From NCBI GenBank assembly GCA_041571375.1, contig JBFFUJ010000125.1:1-7396 (forward strand): a DNA stretch of 7,396 nt. The letters run 5' to 3'. The stretch's first letter is position 1, and every line of letters begins with the position of its first letter. The notes under the pieces were generated by a model that did not search any database, was not told the origin of the DNA, and saw only the letters and a list, made by a program, of their open reading frames with translations. This stretch comes from CALKKN01 sp041571375 (GTDB lineage Bacteria; Pseudomonadota; Gammaproteobacteria; Xanthomonadales; SZUA-36). Position numbers and translations under genes: made by a program. Shown in pieces: positions 1-6,385 of the stretch.

Positions 1-292
1 GCTCTGCCAGCCGGTTCAGGCGCTCCTGCTCGATGCGCTGGTCCTCGAGCCGTTTACGCTCCTCGGCCTGGATGCGCTCCTGGTCCGTCATGACCGGTGC
101 GGGTGGCGGCGCCTCCTCCTGTGGCGGTATCACGATCGCGTTATCGGTGACCAGGGTTCCCTTGATGGCCAGCGGCATCGCGGGCGTCACGCGTTCGCTG
201 AAGTCGAGAGCGACCAGCAGGGAGCCGAACACGAGGACGTGCAACAGCACGGCCATCGTCACGGGAATCACATTGCGATCGTCCTGAACCAA
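1..292 (-). CDS. tolA: TolA, N-terminal part (cut by window edge)
   Basis: TolA is the inner-membrane-anchored, periplasm-spanning protein of Tol-Pal; it links the TolQR proton-driven motor to Pal and TolB at the outer membrane. About 97 codons are visible. A short N-terminus is followed by one membrane segment (residues about 9-29, containing AVLLHVLVFGSLL). Its His18 matches the conserved His of the TolA anchor that contacts TolQR. A Pro-rich stretch (PPQEEAPPPAPV) follows, then a highly charged Glu/Arg/Gln helix (DQERIQAEERKRLEDQRIEQ), which is the start of the long domain II. The domain III end lies outside the window. The start is set as TTG: an in-frame TAA sits at 338-340, no ATG, GTG or TTG lies between it and 292, and an AGG lies 5 bases upstream. 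Later GTG or ATG codons fall at or inside the membrane segment. It follows tolR by 10 bases. Identity is sure; the exact start is likely but unproven. Confidence 0.9.
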   Translation of the reverse strand, partial: MVQDDRNVIPVTMAVLLHVLVFGSLLVALDFSERVTPAMPLAIKGTLVTDNAIVIPPQEEAPPPAPVMTDQERIQAEERKRLEDQRIEQERLNRLAE

Positions 293-297
293 GTGCG

Positions 298-305
298 CCT
301 GCCTA
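298..305 (-). promoter_or_regulatory. Ribosome binding site supporting the tolA TTG start
   Basis: On the minus strand this reads TAGGCAGG. It overlaps the tolR stop codon (303-305), and its second AGG ends 5 bases before the TTG at 292. It is the only purine-rich Shine-Dalgarno-like element near a usable start codon for tolA, so it decides the start call. The match is modest. Confidence 0.5.
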
Positions 306-746
306 TTCGGGAACGGGATACGTATCCAGTGGGTCTGTTACGAAGCCGACCGTTTCCGCGCCGCCTTGTTGCAACAACACCATGGCTCCGACCACGTTGC
401 CGTAGGGCACGGACCGGTCCGCCTTGACCAGGACCGGCGTGTCGGGGTTAGCGCGCATCACCTTGCCGACGTTGGCGACGATCTCCTTCGCGGTCTTGGG
501 TTCGTCTTCGTCGTCGCCGACGCTGATGTAGAGAGTGCCCTCGGCGTCGACGCTGAGCACGAAGGGTTCCTGGTTGTCCGCATCCGAGATGGGCTCGGCG
601 CCGGCTTTCGGCAGCTCGACTTCGATACCCTGTGTCAGCAACGGCGCGGTGACCATGAAGATGACCAGCAATACGAGCATGACGTCGATATACGGGACGA
701 CGTTGATCTCGGCCATGGGCCGACGGCGGGTCTTGAGGGTCTCCAT
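303..746 (-). CDS. tolR: TolR, Tol-Pal motor subunit
   Basis: TolR is an ExbD/TolR-family inner-membrane protein. With TolQ it forms the proton channel that energises TolA during envelope constriction. The protein is 147 residues (E. coli about 142). It has a short basic cytoplasmic N-terminus (KTRRRP), the family signature AEINVVPYIDVMLVLLVIFM, and one membrane helix at about residues 18-38. The proton-relay Asp is Asp21, aligned with E. coli Asp23. A periplasmic domain follows, with the typical QGIEVELPKA segment just after the helix. An acidic insert (GDDEDEP, about residues 77-83) lies in the periplasmic domain. The ATG at 746 is preceded by AGGAG with 9-base spacing, favouring it over the internal Met11. 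It lies 6 bases after tolQ and 10 before tolA, consistent with one operon. Identity is very secure. Confidence 0.97.
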   Translation of the reverse strand: METLKTRRRPMAEINVVPYIDVMLVLLVIFMVTAPLLTQGIEVELPKAGAEPISDADNQEPFVLSVDAEGTLYISVGDDEDEPKTAKEIVANVGKVMRANPDTPVLVKADRSVPYGNVVGAMVLLQQGGAETVGFVTDPLDTYPVPE

Positions 747-752
747 GCCGCG

Positions 753-1439
753 CTACTCCTGCGTCAGAAGATGCGCCTGACGCTGAAGAATGCTGGAGAA
801 CTCTTCCTTGAAATTGTCGTAGCGCACTTCCAGACGCTCGACCTGGTTCGAGAAGCGATTGTAGGCAATCACGGCCGGGATCGCCGCGAACAGCCCCATC
901 GCCGTCGCGATCAGGGCCTCCGAGATGCCCGGCGCCACCATGGCGATGGTGGCCTGGTTGACGTTGGCCAGCTGGTGGAACGAGGTCATGATGCCCCAGA
1001 CGGTGCCGAACAGCCCGACGTATGGGCTGGTGGAACCGACGGTGGCGAGGAAATTCAGATGATGCTCGAGGTCCTCGGTTTCGCGCGTCAGGGCGATCCT
1101 CATGGCGCGCTGCGAGCCCTCGACCATCGCACTGGCGCTGATGCGGCCCTGATCACGCATCCGCAGAAACTCGGAAAAACCCGACTCGAAGACTTTCTCC
1201 ATCCCTTTGGTGCTGCGATGGGTGGTCGTGATGGCATCGTGCATGGCGGTCAGGTCCGCGCCCGACCAGAACTTCTCCTCGAACGCCTCGGCCTCCTTCT
1301 CGGCCGCGGCCAGCACCTGCCGTTTGCGGAAGATCATGACCCAGGAAGTGACCGAGGCGACCAGCAGCAGCAACATCACCAGCTTCACCAGCCAACTGGC
1401 CTGCATGATCAGCTGCCAGACCTGTAATTCGTTATCCAT
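753..1439 (-). CDS. tolQ: TolQ, Tol-Pal proton channel subunit
   Basis: TolQ is an ExbB/TolQ/MotA-family inner-membrane protein that forms a pentameric channel around the TolR dimer and drives TolA. The 228-residue length matches the family (E. coli 230). Three membrane segments are visible, at about residues 15-36, 131-155 and 167-193, with a large cytoplasmic loop between the first two. The pore threonines are present: Thr146 in GLFGTVWGIM and Thr179 in ALIATAMGLFAAIPAV, matching E. coli Thr145 and Thr178. The ATG at 1439 overlaps the ybgC stop by 8 bases. An AAGGA at 1448-1452 sits 8 bases upstream, so both coupling and a direct ribosome site support this start. The C-terminal tail is short and polar. 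No unusual residues were seen. Confidence 0.97.
   Translation of the reverse strand: MDNELQVWQLIMQASWLVKLVMLLLLVASVTSWVMIFRKRQVLAAAEKEAEAFEEKFWSGADLTAMHDAITTTHRSTKGMEKVFESGFSEFLRMRDQGRISASAMVEGSQRAMRIALTRETEDLEHHLNFLATVGSTSPYVGLFGTVWGIMTSFHQLANVNQATIAMVAPGISEALIATAMGLFAAIPAVIAYNRFSNQVERLEVRYDNFKEEFSSILQRQAHLLTQE
756..760 (-). promoter_or_regulatory. Ribosome binding site of tolR
   Basis: AGGAG on the minus strand, inside the last codons of tolQ, 9 bases before the tolR ATG at 746. It fixes the start at the METLK methionine and not at Met11. Confidence 0.7.
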
Positions 1440-1851
1440 TCTCCAGTTCCTTCTTGATCCAGCCGGGGATGCGCGCCGGCTTCAGGCTGTCGGCGTGCAG
1501 CAATGCGGCGGTGACCTCGGCGGCAGCCACCAGCTCATTGTCTGACCGCCGGGTCATGCGCTGCTGAAAACCCTGCCGCACTCCCCGAATCCATTCCAAC
1601 TCGCAGGTCACCAGCAACTCTTCATCGAGCCGGGCCGCCTGCTTGAACGCCACATGGATATCGAGCACCACCCATATCAGTCCATGCTTTTCCTTCAACT
1701 CGATCTGCGAAATGCCCAGGGCGCGCAGCATCTCGGTCCGGGCCCGCTCGAAAAAGTTGAGGTAGCGCGAATGATAAACCACACCGCCGGCGTCGGTGTC
1801 CTCGAAGTACACCCTGACTGCCCAGACAAATGGCTCGCGGCTTAGTTCCAT
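1432..1851 (-). CDS. ybgC: YbgC-type acyl-CoA thioesterase, Tol-Pal associated
   Basis: YbgC is a small cytoplasmic hot-dog-fold (4-hydroxybenzoyl-CoA thioesterase-like) enzyme that hydrolyses acyl-CoA thioesters. It is usually encoded just before tolQ, and in E. coli it has been linked to acyl carrier protein and phospholipid synthesis. This protein is 139 residues. The signature RVYFEDTDAGGVVYHSRYL lies at residues 13-31, with the catalytic Asp expected at Asp20 by alignment, and FFERARTEML follows. The ATG at 1851 is the first possible start after the ruvB stop: the 15 intervening codons are in the same frame as ruvB and contain no start codon. No strong ribosome binding site is visible before it, so it may depend on ribosomes arriving from ruvB. 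Its stop overlaps tolQ by 8 bases. Physiological substrate is not readable from sequence. Confidence 0.95.
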   Translation of the reverse strand: MELSREPFVWAVRVYFEDTDAGGVVYHSRYLNFFERARTEMLRALGISQIELKEKHGLIWVVLDIHVAFKQAARLDEELLVTCELEWIRGVRQGFQQRMTRRSDNELVAAAEVTAALLHADSLKPARIPGWIKKELENG

Positions 1852-1896
1852 CGCGCTGCGGCAAACGCGGGCGCTCCGGACAGCGCGCCGGCCACG

Positions 1897-2934
1897 CTAC
1901 TTGCCGGCAAACAGATCATCGCCACTGCTGCCGGGGCGCTCCAGGCCGAAGTGCCGGTAGGCTTTGGCCGTAGCCATCCGGCCGCGCGCGGTGCGCGAAA
2001 TGTAGCCCTGCTGGATCAGATAGGGTTCGAGGACATCCTCGATCGTTCCCCGCTCCTCCGACAGCGATGCGGCGATGCTCTCGACGCCTACTGGACCGCC
2101 ATCGAAATGCTCGATGATCAGCCGCAGCAACCGCCGGTCCAGGGTGTCGAAACCGCATTCGTCGACCTGCAGCATTTCCATGGCCGCGACCGCGATGGGC
2201 TGGTCGATGAAGCCGCTGCCCTTCACCTCGGCGTAATCACGCACCCGCCGCAACAGGCGGTTGGCGACGCGGGGCGTGCCACGCGAGCGCCGCGCAATCT
2301 CTATCGCCCCGGCGTCGTCGATGCCGATCTGCAGGATCCGCGCCGAGCGCTGCACGATGCAACTCAGCTCCTCCGCGCTGTAGAACTCCAGACGCTCGAC
2401 GATGCCGAAGCGGTCACGCAGCGGCGAGGTGAGAAGGCCGGCCCGGGTCGTCGCCCCGATCAGCGTAAACCGCGGCAGATCCAGCTTGATCGAACGCGCC
2501 GCCGGCCCCTCGCCGATCATGATGTCGAGCTGGAAATCTTCCAGCGCGGGATACAGCACTTCCTCCACCACCGGGGAGAGGCGGTGGATTTCGTCGACGA
2601 ACAGCACGTCGCCGGGCTGCAGGTTGGTCAGCAGCGCCGCCAGATCACCTGCGCGCTCCAGCACCGGTCCCGAGGTCTGCCGCAGCCGCACACCCAGTTC
2701 ATTGGCGATCACGTGTGCCAGGGTGGTCTTGCCCAGGCCCGGCGGGCCGAATATCAGGGAGTGGTCCAGGGCTTCGCCGCGCCGTTTGGCTGCTTCCAGG
2801 AATATCGTGAGTTTTTCGCGCATCGCCGGCTGGCCGATGTACTCGTCCAGCGTCCTCGGCCGCAGGCTGGCCTCGAGGGCGAGGTCCTCGGCGGAGTCGG
2901 CGGGCGACACGATGCGCTCTTCCGGCTGGTTCAT
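1897..2934 (-). CDS. ruvB: RuvB, Holliday junction branch-migration ATPase
   Basis: RuvB is the hexameric AAA+ motor that, with RuvA, pulls DNA through Holliday junctions during recombination repair. The protein is 345 residues, about the normal length. Visible elements in order: the N-terminal ASLRPRTLDEYIGQ segment; Walker A GPPGLGKT (63-70); Walker B LFVDEIH (111-117); sensor 1 IGATTRAG (159-166); the SPLRDRFG arginine-finger region (170-177); sensor 2 RGTPRVANR (218-226); and a C-terminal winged helix (about 256-330, with GGPVGVESIAASLSEERGTI). All catalytic motifs are intact. The ATG start overlaps the ruvA stop as ATGA, indicating translational coupling; no strong ribosome site is present. 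It is followed by a 45-base gap to ybgC, the longest gap in the window, in which I saw no terminator or clear promoter. Confidence 0.98.
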   Translation of the reverse strand: MNQPEERIVSPADSAEDLALEASLRPRTLDEYIGQPAMREKLTIFLEAAKRRGEALDHSLIFGPPGLGKTTLAHVIANELGVRLRQTSGPVLERAGDLAALLTNLQPGDVLFVDEIHRLSPVVEEVLYPALEDFQLDIMIGEGPAARSIKLDLPRFTLIGATTRAGLLTSPLRDRFGIVERLEFYSAEELSCIVQRSARILQIGIDDAGAIEIARRSRGTPRVANRLLRRVRDYAEVKGSGFIDQPIAVAAMEMLQVDECGFDTLDRRLLRLIIEHFDGGPVGVESIAASLSEERGTIEDVLEPYLIQQGYISRTARGRMATAKAYRHFGLERPGSSGDDLFAGK

Positions 2935-3533
2935 GCGGTTTGCACCGTCGCCTGCAAGGCCTGGCGGATGATCTCTTCCACGCTCATCCCCTGCTCGGCC
3001 ACGTTGCGCGCCATGCGGCGGGCTTCCTGCGGCTTGTACCCGAGTGCGATCAGCGCATTGGTCGCTTCGCCCAGGGCGTCGGCTGCCAGCGGCACATCGC
3101 CCGGCTGCAAGCCATCGCCCGCAACCGGCAGGTGGTCGAGCTTGTCCCGCAACTCAATGATGATGCGCTCCGCCGTCTTCTTTCCGATACCGGGCAGGCG
3201 GGTCAGCGCGGCGGCGTCCCGCTCCATCACGTAGCGGGCCAGTTCGTCCCCGCTGGCCCCCGACAGGATGGTGAGGGCGAGCTTGGCGCCGATCCCGCTG
3301 ATCTTGAGCAACTGACGAAACAGCGTGCGCTCGGCTTCGCTGGCGAAGCCGTACAGCGTATGGCTGTCCTCCTTCACGGACAGGTGGGTCAGGATCACCA
3401 CGGCCTCGCCGGTCTCCGGAAGGTCGTAGAAGACCGGCAGCGGGGCCTCGACTTCGTAACCGACACCGGCCACGTCGATGACCATCAATGGAGGGTGCTT
3501 GGAGACCAGGGTTCCTGCCAGCCGAGCGATCAT
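2931..3533 (-). CDS. ruvA: RuvA, Holliday junction DNA-binding subunit
   Basis: RuvA is the tetrameric protein that binds four-way DNA junctions and loads RuvB. The start is set at 3533 (MIARLAGTLV), giving 200 residues (E. coli 203). Family members begin with the same M-I-x-R-L pattern, and this ATG forms an ATGA overlap with the ruvC stop. The frame stays open 54 bases further upstream, but that adds 18 residues with no family counterpart inside ruvC. Domain I (about 1-62) carries the acidic pin Glu55-Asp56 in VKEDSHTLYGF. Domain II has two helix-hairpin-helix motifs, around ISGIGAK (78-84) and LPGIGKKTAERI (113-124). After a flexible linker (about 135-150), domain III (about 153-200) is the RuvB contact. 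It overlaps ruvB by another ATGA. Confidence 0.96.
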   Translation of the reverse strand: MIARLAGTLVSKHPPLMVIDVAGVGYEVEAPLPVFYDLPETGEAVVILTHLSVKEDSHTLYGFASEAERTLFRQLLKISGIGAKLALTILSGASGDELARYVMERDAAALTRLPGIGKKTAERIIIELRDKLDHLPVAGDGLQPGDVPLAADALGEATNALIALGYKPQEARRMARNVAEQGMSVEEIIRQALQATVQTA

Positions 3534-4027
3534 GGTTTCTGCAGTGCCTGCATCCGGTGGACGGTCTGTTGCGTGTGCTGGTGACATAATGCCACAGCGA
3601 GCGCATCCGCGGCGTCCTCGGGCGGCGGCTCCGCCAGGTTCAGCAGAACGCAGACCATGTGCTGCACCTGGACCTTGTCCGCCCCGCCGCGCCCGACCAC
3701 GGCCTGCTTGACCAGCCGGGGGGAATACTCGGCCACGGGCAGGCCCATCGAAATGGCGGCGCAGACGGCGGCGCCGCGGGCCTGGCCCAGCTTGAGCGCC
3801 GACGCGGCATTGCGGCTGACGAACACGGTTTCCACAGCCACCTCGTTCGGTTCGTGGTCCCGAATCAGATCCCTCAGCTCGGCGAAGATCACCCCGAGCC
3901 GCTCGGTGAATTCGCCGCTTCCGCTGCGAATGACCCCATGCTGCACCAGGGTGGTGCGGTCGCCTTCGACGTCGATGATGCCGAAGCCGGTGAAGCGCGA
4001 GCCCGGATCGATGCCCAGGATGCGCAT
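3530..4027 (-). CDS. ruvC: RuvC, Holliday junction resolvase
   Basis: RuvC is a dimeric RNase H-fold endonuclease that cuts Holliday junctions symmetrically, using Mg2+. The protein is 165 residues. The four catalytic acids fall at exactly the E. coli positions: Asp7 (ILGIDPGSRFTGFGI), Glu66 (VAVETVFV), Asp138 and Asp141 (PPPEDAADALAVALCH). The FVSRNAASALKLGQARG segment after Glu66 is also typical. The ATG at 4027 lies 6 bases after the yebC stop, with GAGGA about 10 bases upstream and a second GAGG 4 bases upstream. The stop overlaps the ruvA start as ATGA. The order ruvC-ruvA-ruvB directly after yebC is the standard gammaproteobacterial layout and suggests stoichiometric production of the resolvasome. 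Identity is very secure. Confidence 0.98.
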   Translation of the reverse strand: MRILGIDPGSRFTGFGIIDVEGDRTTLVQHGVIRSGSGEFTERLGVIFAELRDLIRDHEPNEVAVETVFVSRNAASALKLGQARGAAVCAAISMGLPVAEYSPRLVKQAVVGRGGADKVQVQHMVCVLLNLAEPPPEDAADALAVALCHQHTQQTVHRMQALQKP

Positions 4028-4033
4028 CAGGCC

Positions 4034-4774
4034 TCAGTCCTCATAGGCCTCGTCGGGCAGGTCCGCATTCGAATAGACGTCCTGGGTGTCGTCCAGGTCT
4101 TCCAGCAGGTCCAGCAGGCGCAGCAGCTTGCGTCCGGTTTCGACATCGAGTTCCACCTCGGTGCTCGCCCGCATCGTGATCTCGGCATTGGCCGGCTCCA
4201 GGCCACGCGACTCCATCGCCTGCACGACCCCATCGTAGGCCTCGGGCGAGGTATGCACTTCGATCGAGCCGTCCTCCTCCGTGATCACGTCATCGGCCCC
4301 GGCTTCCAACGCCACGTCCAGGATGGCCTCCTCGGGAGCCCCAGGCGGAAAATTCAGCACACCCAGCTTGCTGAACAGGTAGGCGACCGAGCCGTCGGTA
4401 CCGAGATTGCCGCCGTGCTTCGAGAAGGCGTGGCGCACCTCGGCGACCGTGCGGTTACGGTTGTCCGTCAGACAGTCGATCATCACCGCGACGCCGCCCG
4501 GGGCGTATCCCTCGTACCGGACTTCCTCGTAGCTCACGCCCTCGAGTTCACCAGTCGCCTTCTTGATGGTGCGCTCAATGGTGTCTTTGGGCATGTTCGC
4601 GGCGTTGGCTTTCTGCATGGCCAGGCGCAAGCGCGGGTTGGCATCCGCGTCGCCGCCGCCCTCGCGCGCCGCGACGGTGAGTTCGCGGTTGATGCGCGTG
4701 AAAATCTTGCCGCGCTTGGCATCCACCCGGCTTTTGCGGTGCTGGATATTGGCCCATTTGCTGTGTCCGGCCAT
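4034..4774 (-). CDS. yebC: YebC/TACO1-family translation factor
   Basis: YebC belongs to the TACO1/YebC family. It was long annotated as a transcriptional regulator; more recent work assigns the family to helping ribosomes through proline-rich stall sites. It is cytoplasmic. The protein is 246 residues, the usual length. The N-terminus MAGHSKWANIQHRKSRVDAK followed by RGKIFTRINRELTVAAREGG is diagnostic. Further family segments are NPRLRLAMQKANAANMPKDT, YEGYAPGGVAVMIDCLTDNR and FSKHGGNLGTDGSVAYLFSK. The C-terminal tail is acidic. The ATG at 4774 has the purine run GGGAAAGAG ending 4 bases upstream. A 39-base gap separates it from the preceding hydrolase gene, and ruvC follows by 6 bases. The family call is secure; the molecular role rests on family knowledge. 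Confidence 0.96.
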   Translation of the reverse strand: MAGHSKWANIQHRKSRVDAKRGKIFTRINRELTVAAREGGGDADANPRLRLAMQKANAANMPKDTIERTIKKATGELEGVSYEEVRYEGYAPGGVAVMIDCLTDNRNRTVAEVRHAFSKHGGNLGTDGSVAYLFSKLGVLNFPPGAPEEAILDVALEAGADDVITEEDGSIEVHTSPEAYDGVVQAMESRGLEPANAEITMRASTEVELDVETGRKLLRLLDLLEDLDDTQDVYSNADLPDEAYED

Positions 4775-4813
4775 GGCGCTCTTTCCCGATGGCGATTTAA
4801 ACGCGCTATTTTA

Positions 4814-5449
4814 TCACGCGTCCAGAGTGAGACTACCCGCCCCGAGAAACCGCGCCACCCGAAGGGCGACCGCTTTGGAAAACAGCATGCCGGTGTGGCT
4901 CGCCGGCATCTCCAGGTGTTCCTTCAGACCGTCGCAGCGGGTTTCGCGGACGGTCACCGTGCCGTCCGCGGGCCCGGGAATGCCGCCCACCAACCAGCCC
5001 AGACCAACGTTCCGGGTGCCGCAGATCGTACCGACCTCCACGCCAGGCGGCAGGTCAGCGCACCCCGACTGCAGCGGTCCGGCCGCCCTGCCCAGCAGCC
5101 GCTTGCCGCCCGGTAAGCTGAGGGCCTTGCGCGCCGTGCCGCTGCCCTGCACCGGGCTGCCCAGCAGGACGATGCGGCCCACCTCCGCTGCCGGCACGCC
5201 GGCCGCCATGCGCAGGGTCAGCAATCCGCCCAGGCTGTGGGCGACGAAGTGAACCGCCCCCTCCCCTTCAAACGCAAATCGCCGGAGGTTCCGCGCATGT
5301 TCATCAAAGTCGCCTCGCGTGCTGCGGTAGCGAAACCGGCGCGGCTCGAACCCGGCCCGGCGCAGGCGGCGAGCCAGCAGCCTCAGGGACCAGGCGCCGA
5401 ACCAGAGGCCATGCACCAGCACCACCCGCCGGCTACCGTCCGAACTCAT
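4814..5449 (-). CDS. Small alpha/beta hydrolase, lipase/PGAP1-like
   Basis: A 211-residue alpha/beta-fold serine hydrolase; no signal peptide or membrane segment, so probably cytoplasmic. The first strand runs into VVLVHGLW (9-16), the usual oxyanion-hole region. The nucleophile elbow is FVAHSLGG with Ser72; it is AxSxG and not GxSxG, as in Bacillus-type small lipases. Asp162 (PADGTV) and His185 (ASHTGML) are the probable remaining triad members. The N-terminal third is strongly basic (LARRLRRAGFEPRRFR). The ATG at 5449 overlaps the rarD stop as ATGA, so the start is well set; the frame also runs open upstream through rarD, but that part is a shadow. The stop is a tandem TGA-TAA. Substrate unknown: an esterase, a lipase or thioesterase-like activity are all possible. 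It is not part of the usual aspS-yebC-ruv-tol layout. Confidence 0.85.
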   Translation of the reverse strand: MSSDGSRRVVLVHGLWFGAWSLRLLARRLRRAGFEPRRFRYRSTRGDFDEHARNLRRFAFEGEGAVHFVAHSLGGLLTLRMAAGVPAAEVGRIVLLGSPVQGSGTARKALSLPGGKRLLGRAAGPLQSGCADLPPGVEVGTICGTRNVGLGWLVGGIPGPADGTVTVRETRCDGLKEHLEMPASHTGMLFSKAVALRVARFLGAGSLTLDA

Positions 5450-6366
5450 GCCGGTCGATCGAACCTGCGACGCGCGCGCCGCCAGGTTTCCAGCGACACC
5501 ATGGCCAGGGCCAGCCAGATGCAGCCAAACGCCACCGCGTGACCGCGGGTGAACGGCTCTCCGTAGACGAAAACGGAAAGCAGGAAGGTCATGGAGGGCG
5601 CGATGTACTGGAAGAACCCCACAGTCGTCAGCCGCAAGGACTTCGCCGCGATGTTGAACCAGATCAGCGGCAATACCGTAACCAGTCCGGCCAGCGCAAG
5701 CAGCAGGTCCTGCTGTGGCCCGGCCGTGCCGAAATACAGCCGGCCCGTGGCGATCAGCCAGGCGAGCGCGGCCAGCGCCGGCAATGACATCAGCAGCGTT
5801 TCCCACAGCAGGCCGATCATCGGCCCCACGTCCAGCATTTTGCGCACCAGGCCGTAGAGTCCGAAACTGATCGCGAGGCTCAACGCAATCCAGGGCGGCG
5901 TTCCGAGGAACCAGCCGAGGTAAACGGTCCCCGCTGCGGCGATCAGCACGCCGAGCCGCTGGATCCCCGTCATTCGTTCGTGCAGCACCAGAAACCCCAG
6001 CAGAAACTGGACCAGCGGGGTGATGAAATAGCCCAGGCTCGTAGCCAGCACCTGGTCGTGGACGACCGCCCAGACGAAGATCAGCCAGTTCAGCACGACC
6101 AGTAAGCCCGTGAAGCCCAGGGCCAGCACGGTCTTGCGCGGCAGCCGGAACCGCTGCCAGAAGGCGCGCCCGTCCCGCAACAGCAGGAACCCCGCCAGCA
6201 GCGGAATCGACCACAGGATGCGGTGGATGATGATTTCCAGAGCCGGCGCCGCCTGGATGAGCTTGAAGTAGATCGGCACCAGGCCCCAGAACACGTAGGC
6301 CGCCAGTGCCGCCGCGACCCCACGCCGCTGCGGGTCGGGGGCCGGTTTTGGGGCGGGAGGGTTCAA
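5446..6366 (-). CDS. rarD: RarD, EamA-family permease
   Basis: An integral inner-membrane protein of the drug/metabolite transporter (EamA, RarD) family, 306 residues, with about ten hydrophobic helices. The RarD subgroup is shown by AAYVFWGLVPIYFKLI near the N-terminus, the early IIIHRILWSIPLL helix, and LNWLIFVWAVVHDQVLATSL followed by GYFITPLVQFLLG. The late motif TTVGFFQYIAPSMTFLLSVF is also typical. The family name comes from a chloramphenicol phenotype; the real substrate is unknown. The start is a TTG at 6366. The in-frame TGA at 6373-6375 excludes anything earlier, and the next usable in-frame start (GTG, codon 25) would cut into helix 1. The ribosome site is weak (ACAGG, very close). 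It begins 19 bases after aspS and ends in an ATGA overlap with the hydrolase. Confidence 0.92.
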   Translation of the reverse strand: MNPPAPKPAPDPQRRGVAAALAAYVFWGLVPIYFKLIQAAPALEIIIHRILWSIPLLAGFLLLRDGRAFWQRFRLPRKTVLALGFTGLLVVLNWLIFVWAVVHDQVLATSLGYFITPLVQFLLGFLVLHERMTGIQRLGVLIAAAGTVYLGWFLGTPPWIALSLAISFGLYGLVRKMLDVGPMIGLLWETLLMSLPALAALAWLIATGRLYFGTAGPQQDLLLALAGLVTVLPLIWFNIAAKSLRLTTVGFFQYIAPSMTFLLSVFVYGEPFTRGHAVAFGCIWLALAMVSLETWRRARRRFDRPA

Positions 6367-6385
6367 GGCCTGTCAGGTTTGGCCG

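Noticed and set aside
366..1427. Long plus-strand open frame of 353 codons opposite tolR/tolQ
   Set aside because: It lies antisense to two intact genes, its product is rich in His, Asp, Arg and Gln with no recognisable domain, and such open antisense frames are normal in GC3-biased genomes.
1866..1896. GGCGC...GCGCC inverted repeat in the ruvB-ybgC gap
   Set aside because: The stem is only five pairs with a ten-base loop and no T-run; not a credible terminator.
1951..3234. Plus-strand open frame of 427 codons opposite ruvB/ruvA
   Set aside because: Antisense shadow of ruvB and ruvA; low-complexity Arg/Gln/His-rich translation with no family features.
3534..3587. 18-residue N-terminal extension of RuvA
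   Set aside because: The frame is open, but the extension lies inside ruvC, has no family counterpart, and the internal ATG at 3533 gives the canonical RuvA N-terminus and an ATGA overlap.
4800..4813. AT-rich patch before yebC containing a TAAAAT that resembles a -10 box
   Set aside because: No convincing -35 hexamer is found 16-18 bases upstream, and the tandem TGA-TAA stop accounts for part of the AT content.
3659..5116. Plus-strand open frame of 485 codons opposite ruvC, yebC and the hydrolase
   Set aside because: It spans three confidently called minus-strand genes across their boundaries and shows no domain of its own.
5451..5465. Near-palindrome around GGTTCGATCGACC at the rarD/hydrolase junction
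   Set aside because: It is short, has a mismatch, encodes the last rarD residues, and lacks the T-run of a terminator; chance is likely in GC-rich DNA.
5450..6214. Upstream extension of the hydrolase frame to 466 codons
   Set aside because: This part is out of frame with rarD, which is a clear membrane protein there; the extension has no domain and the ATG at 5449 starts directly before the first hydrolase strand.
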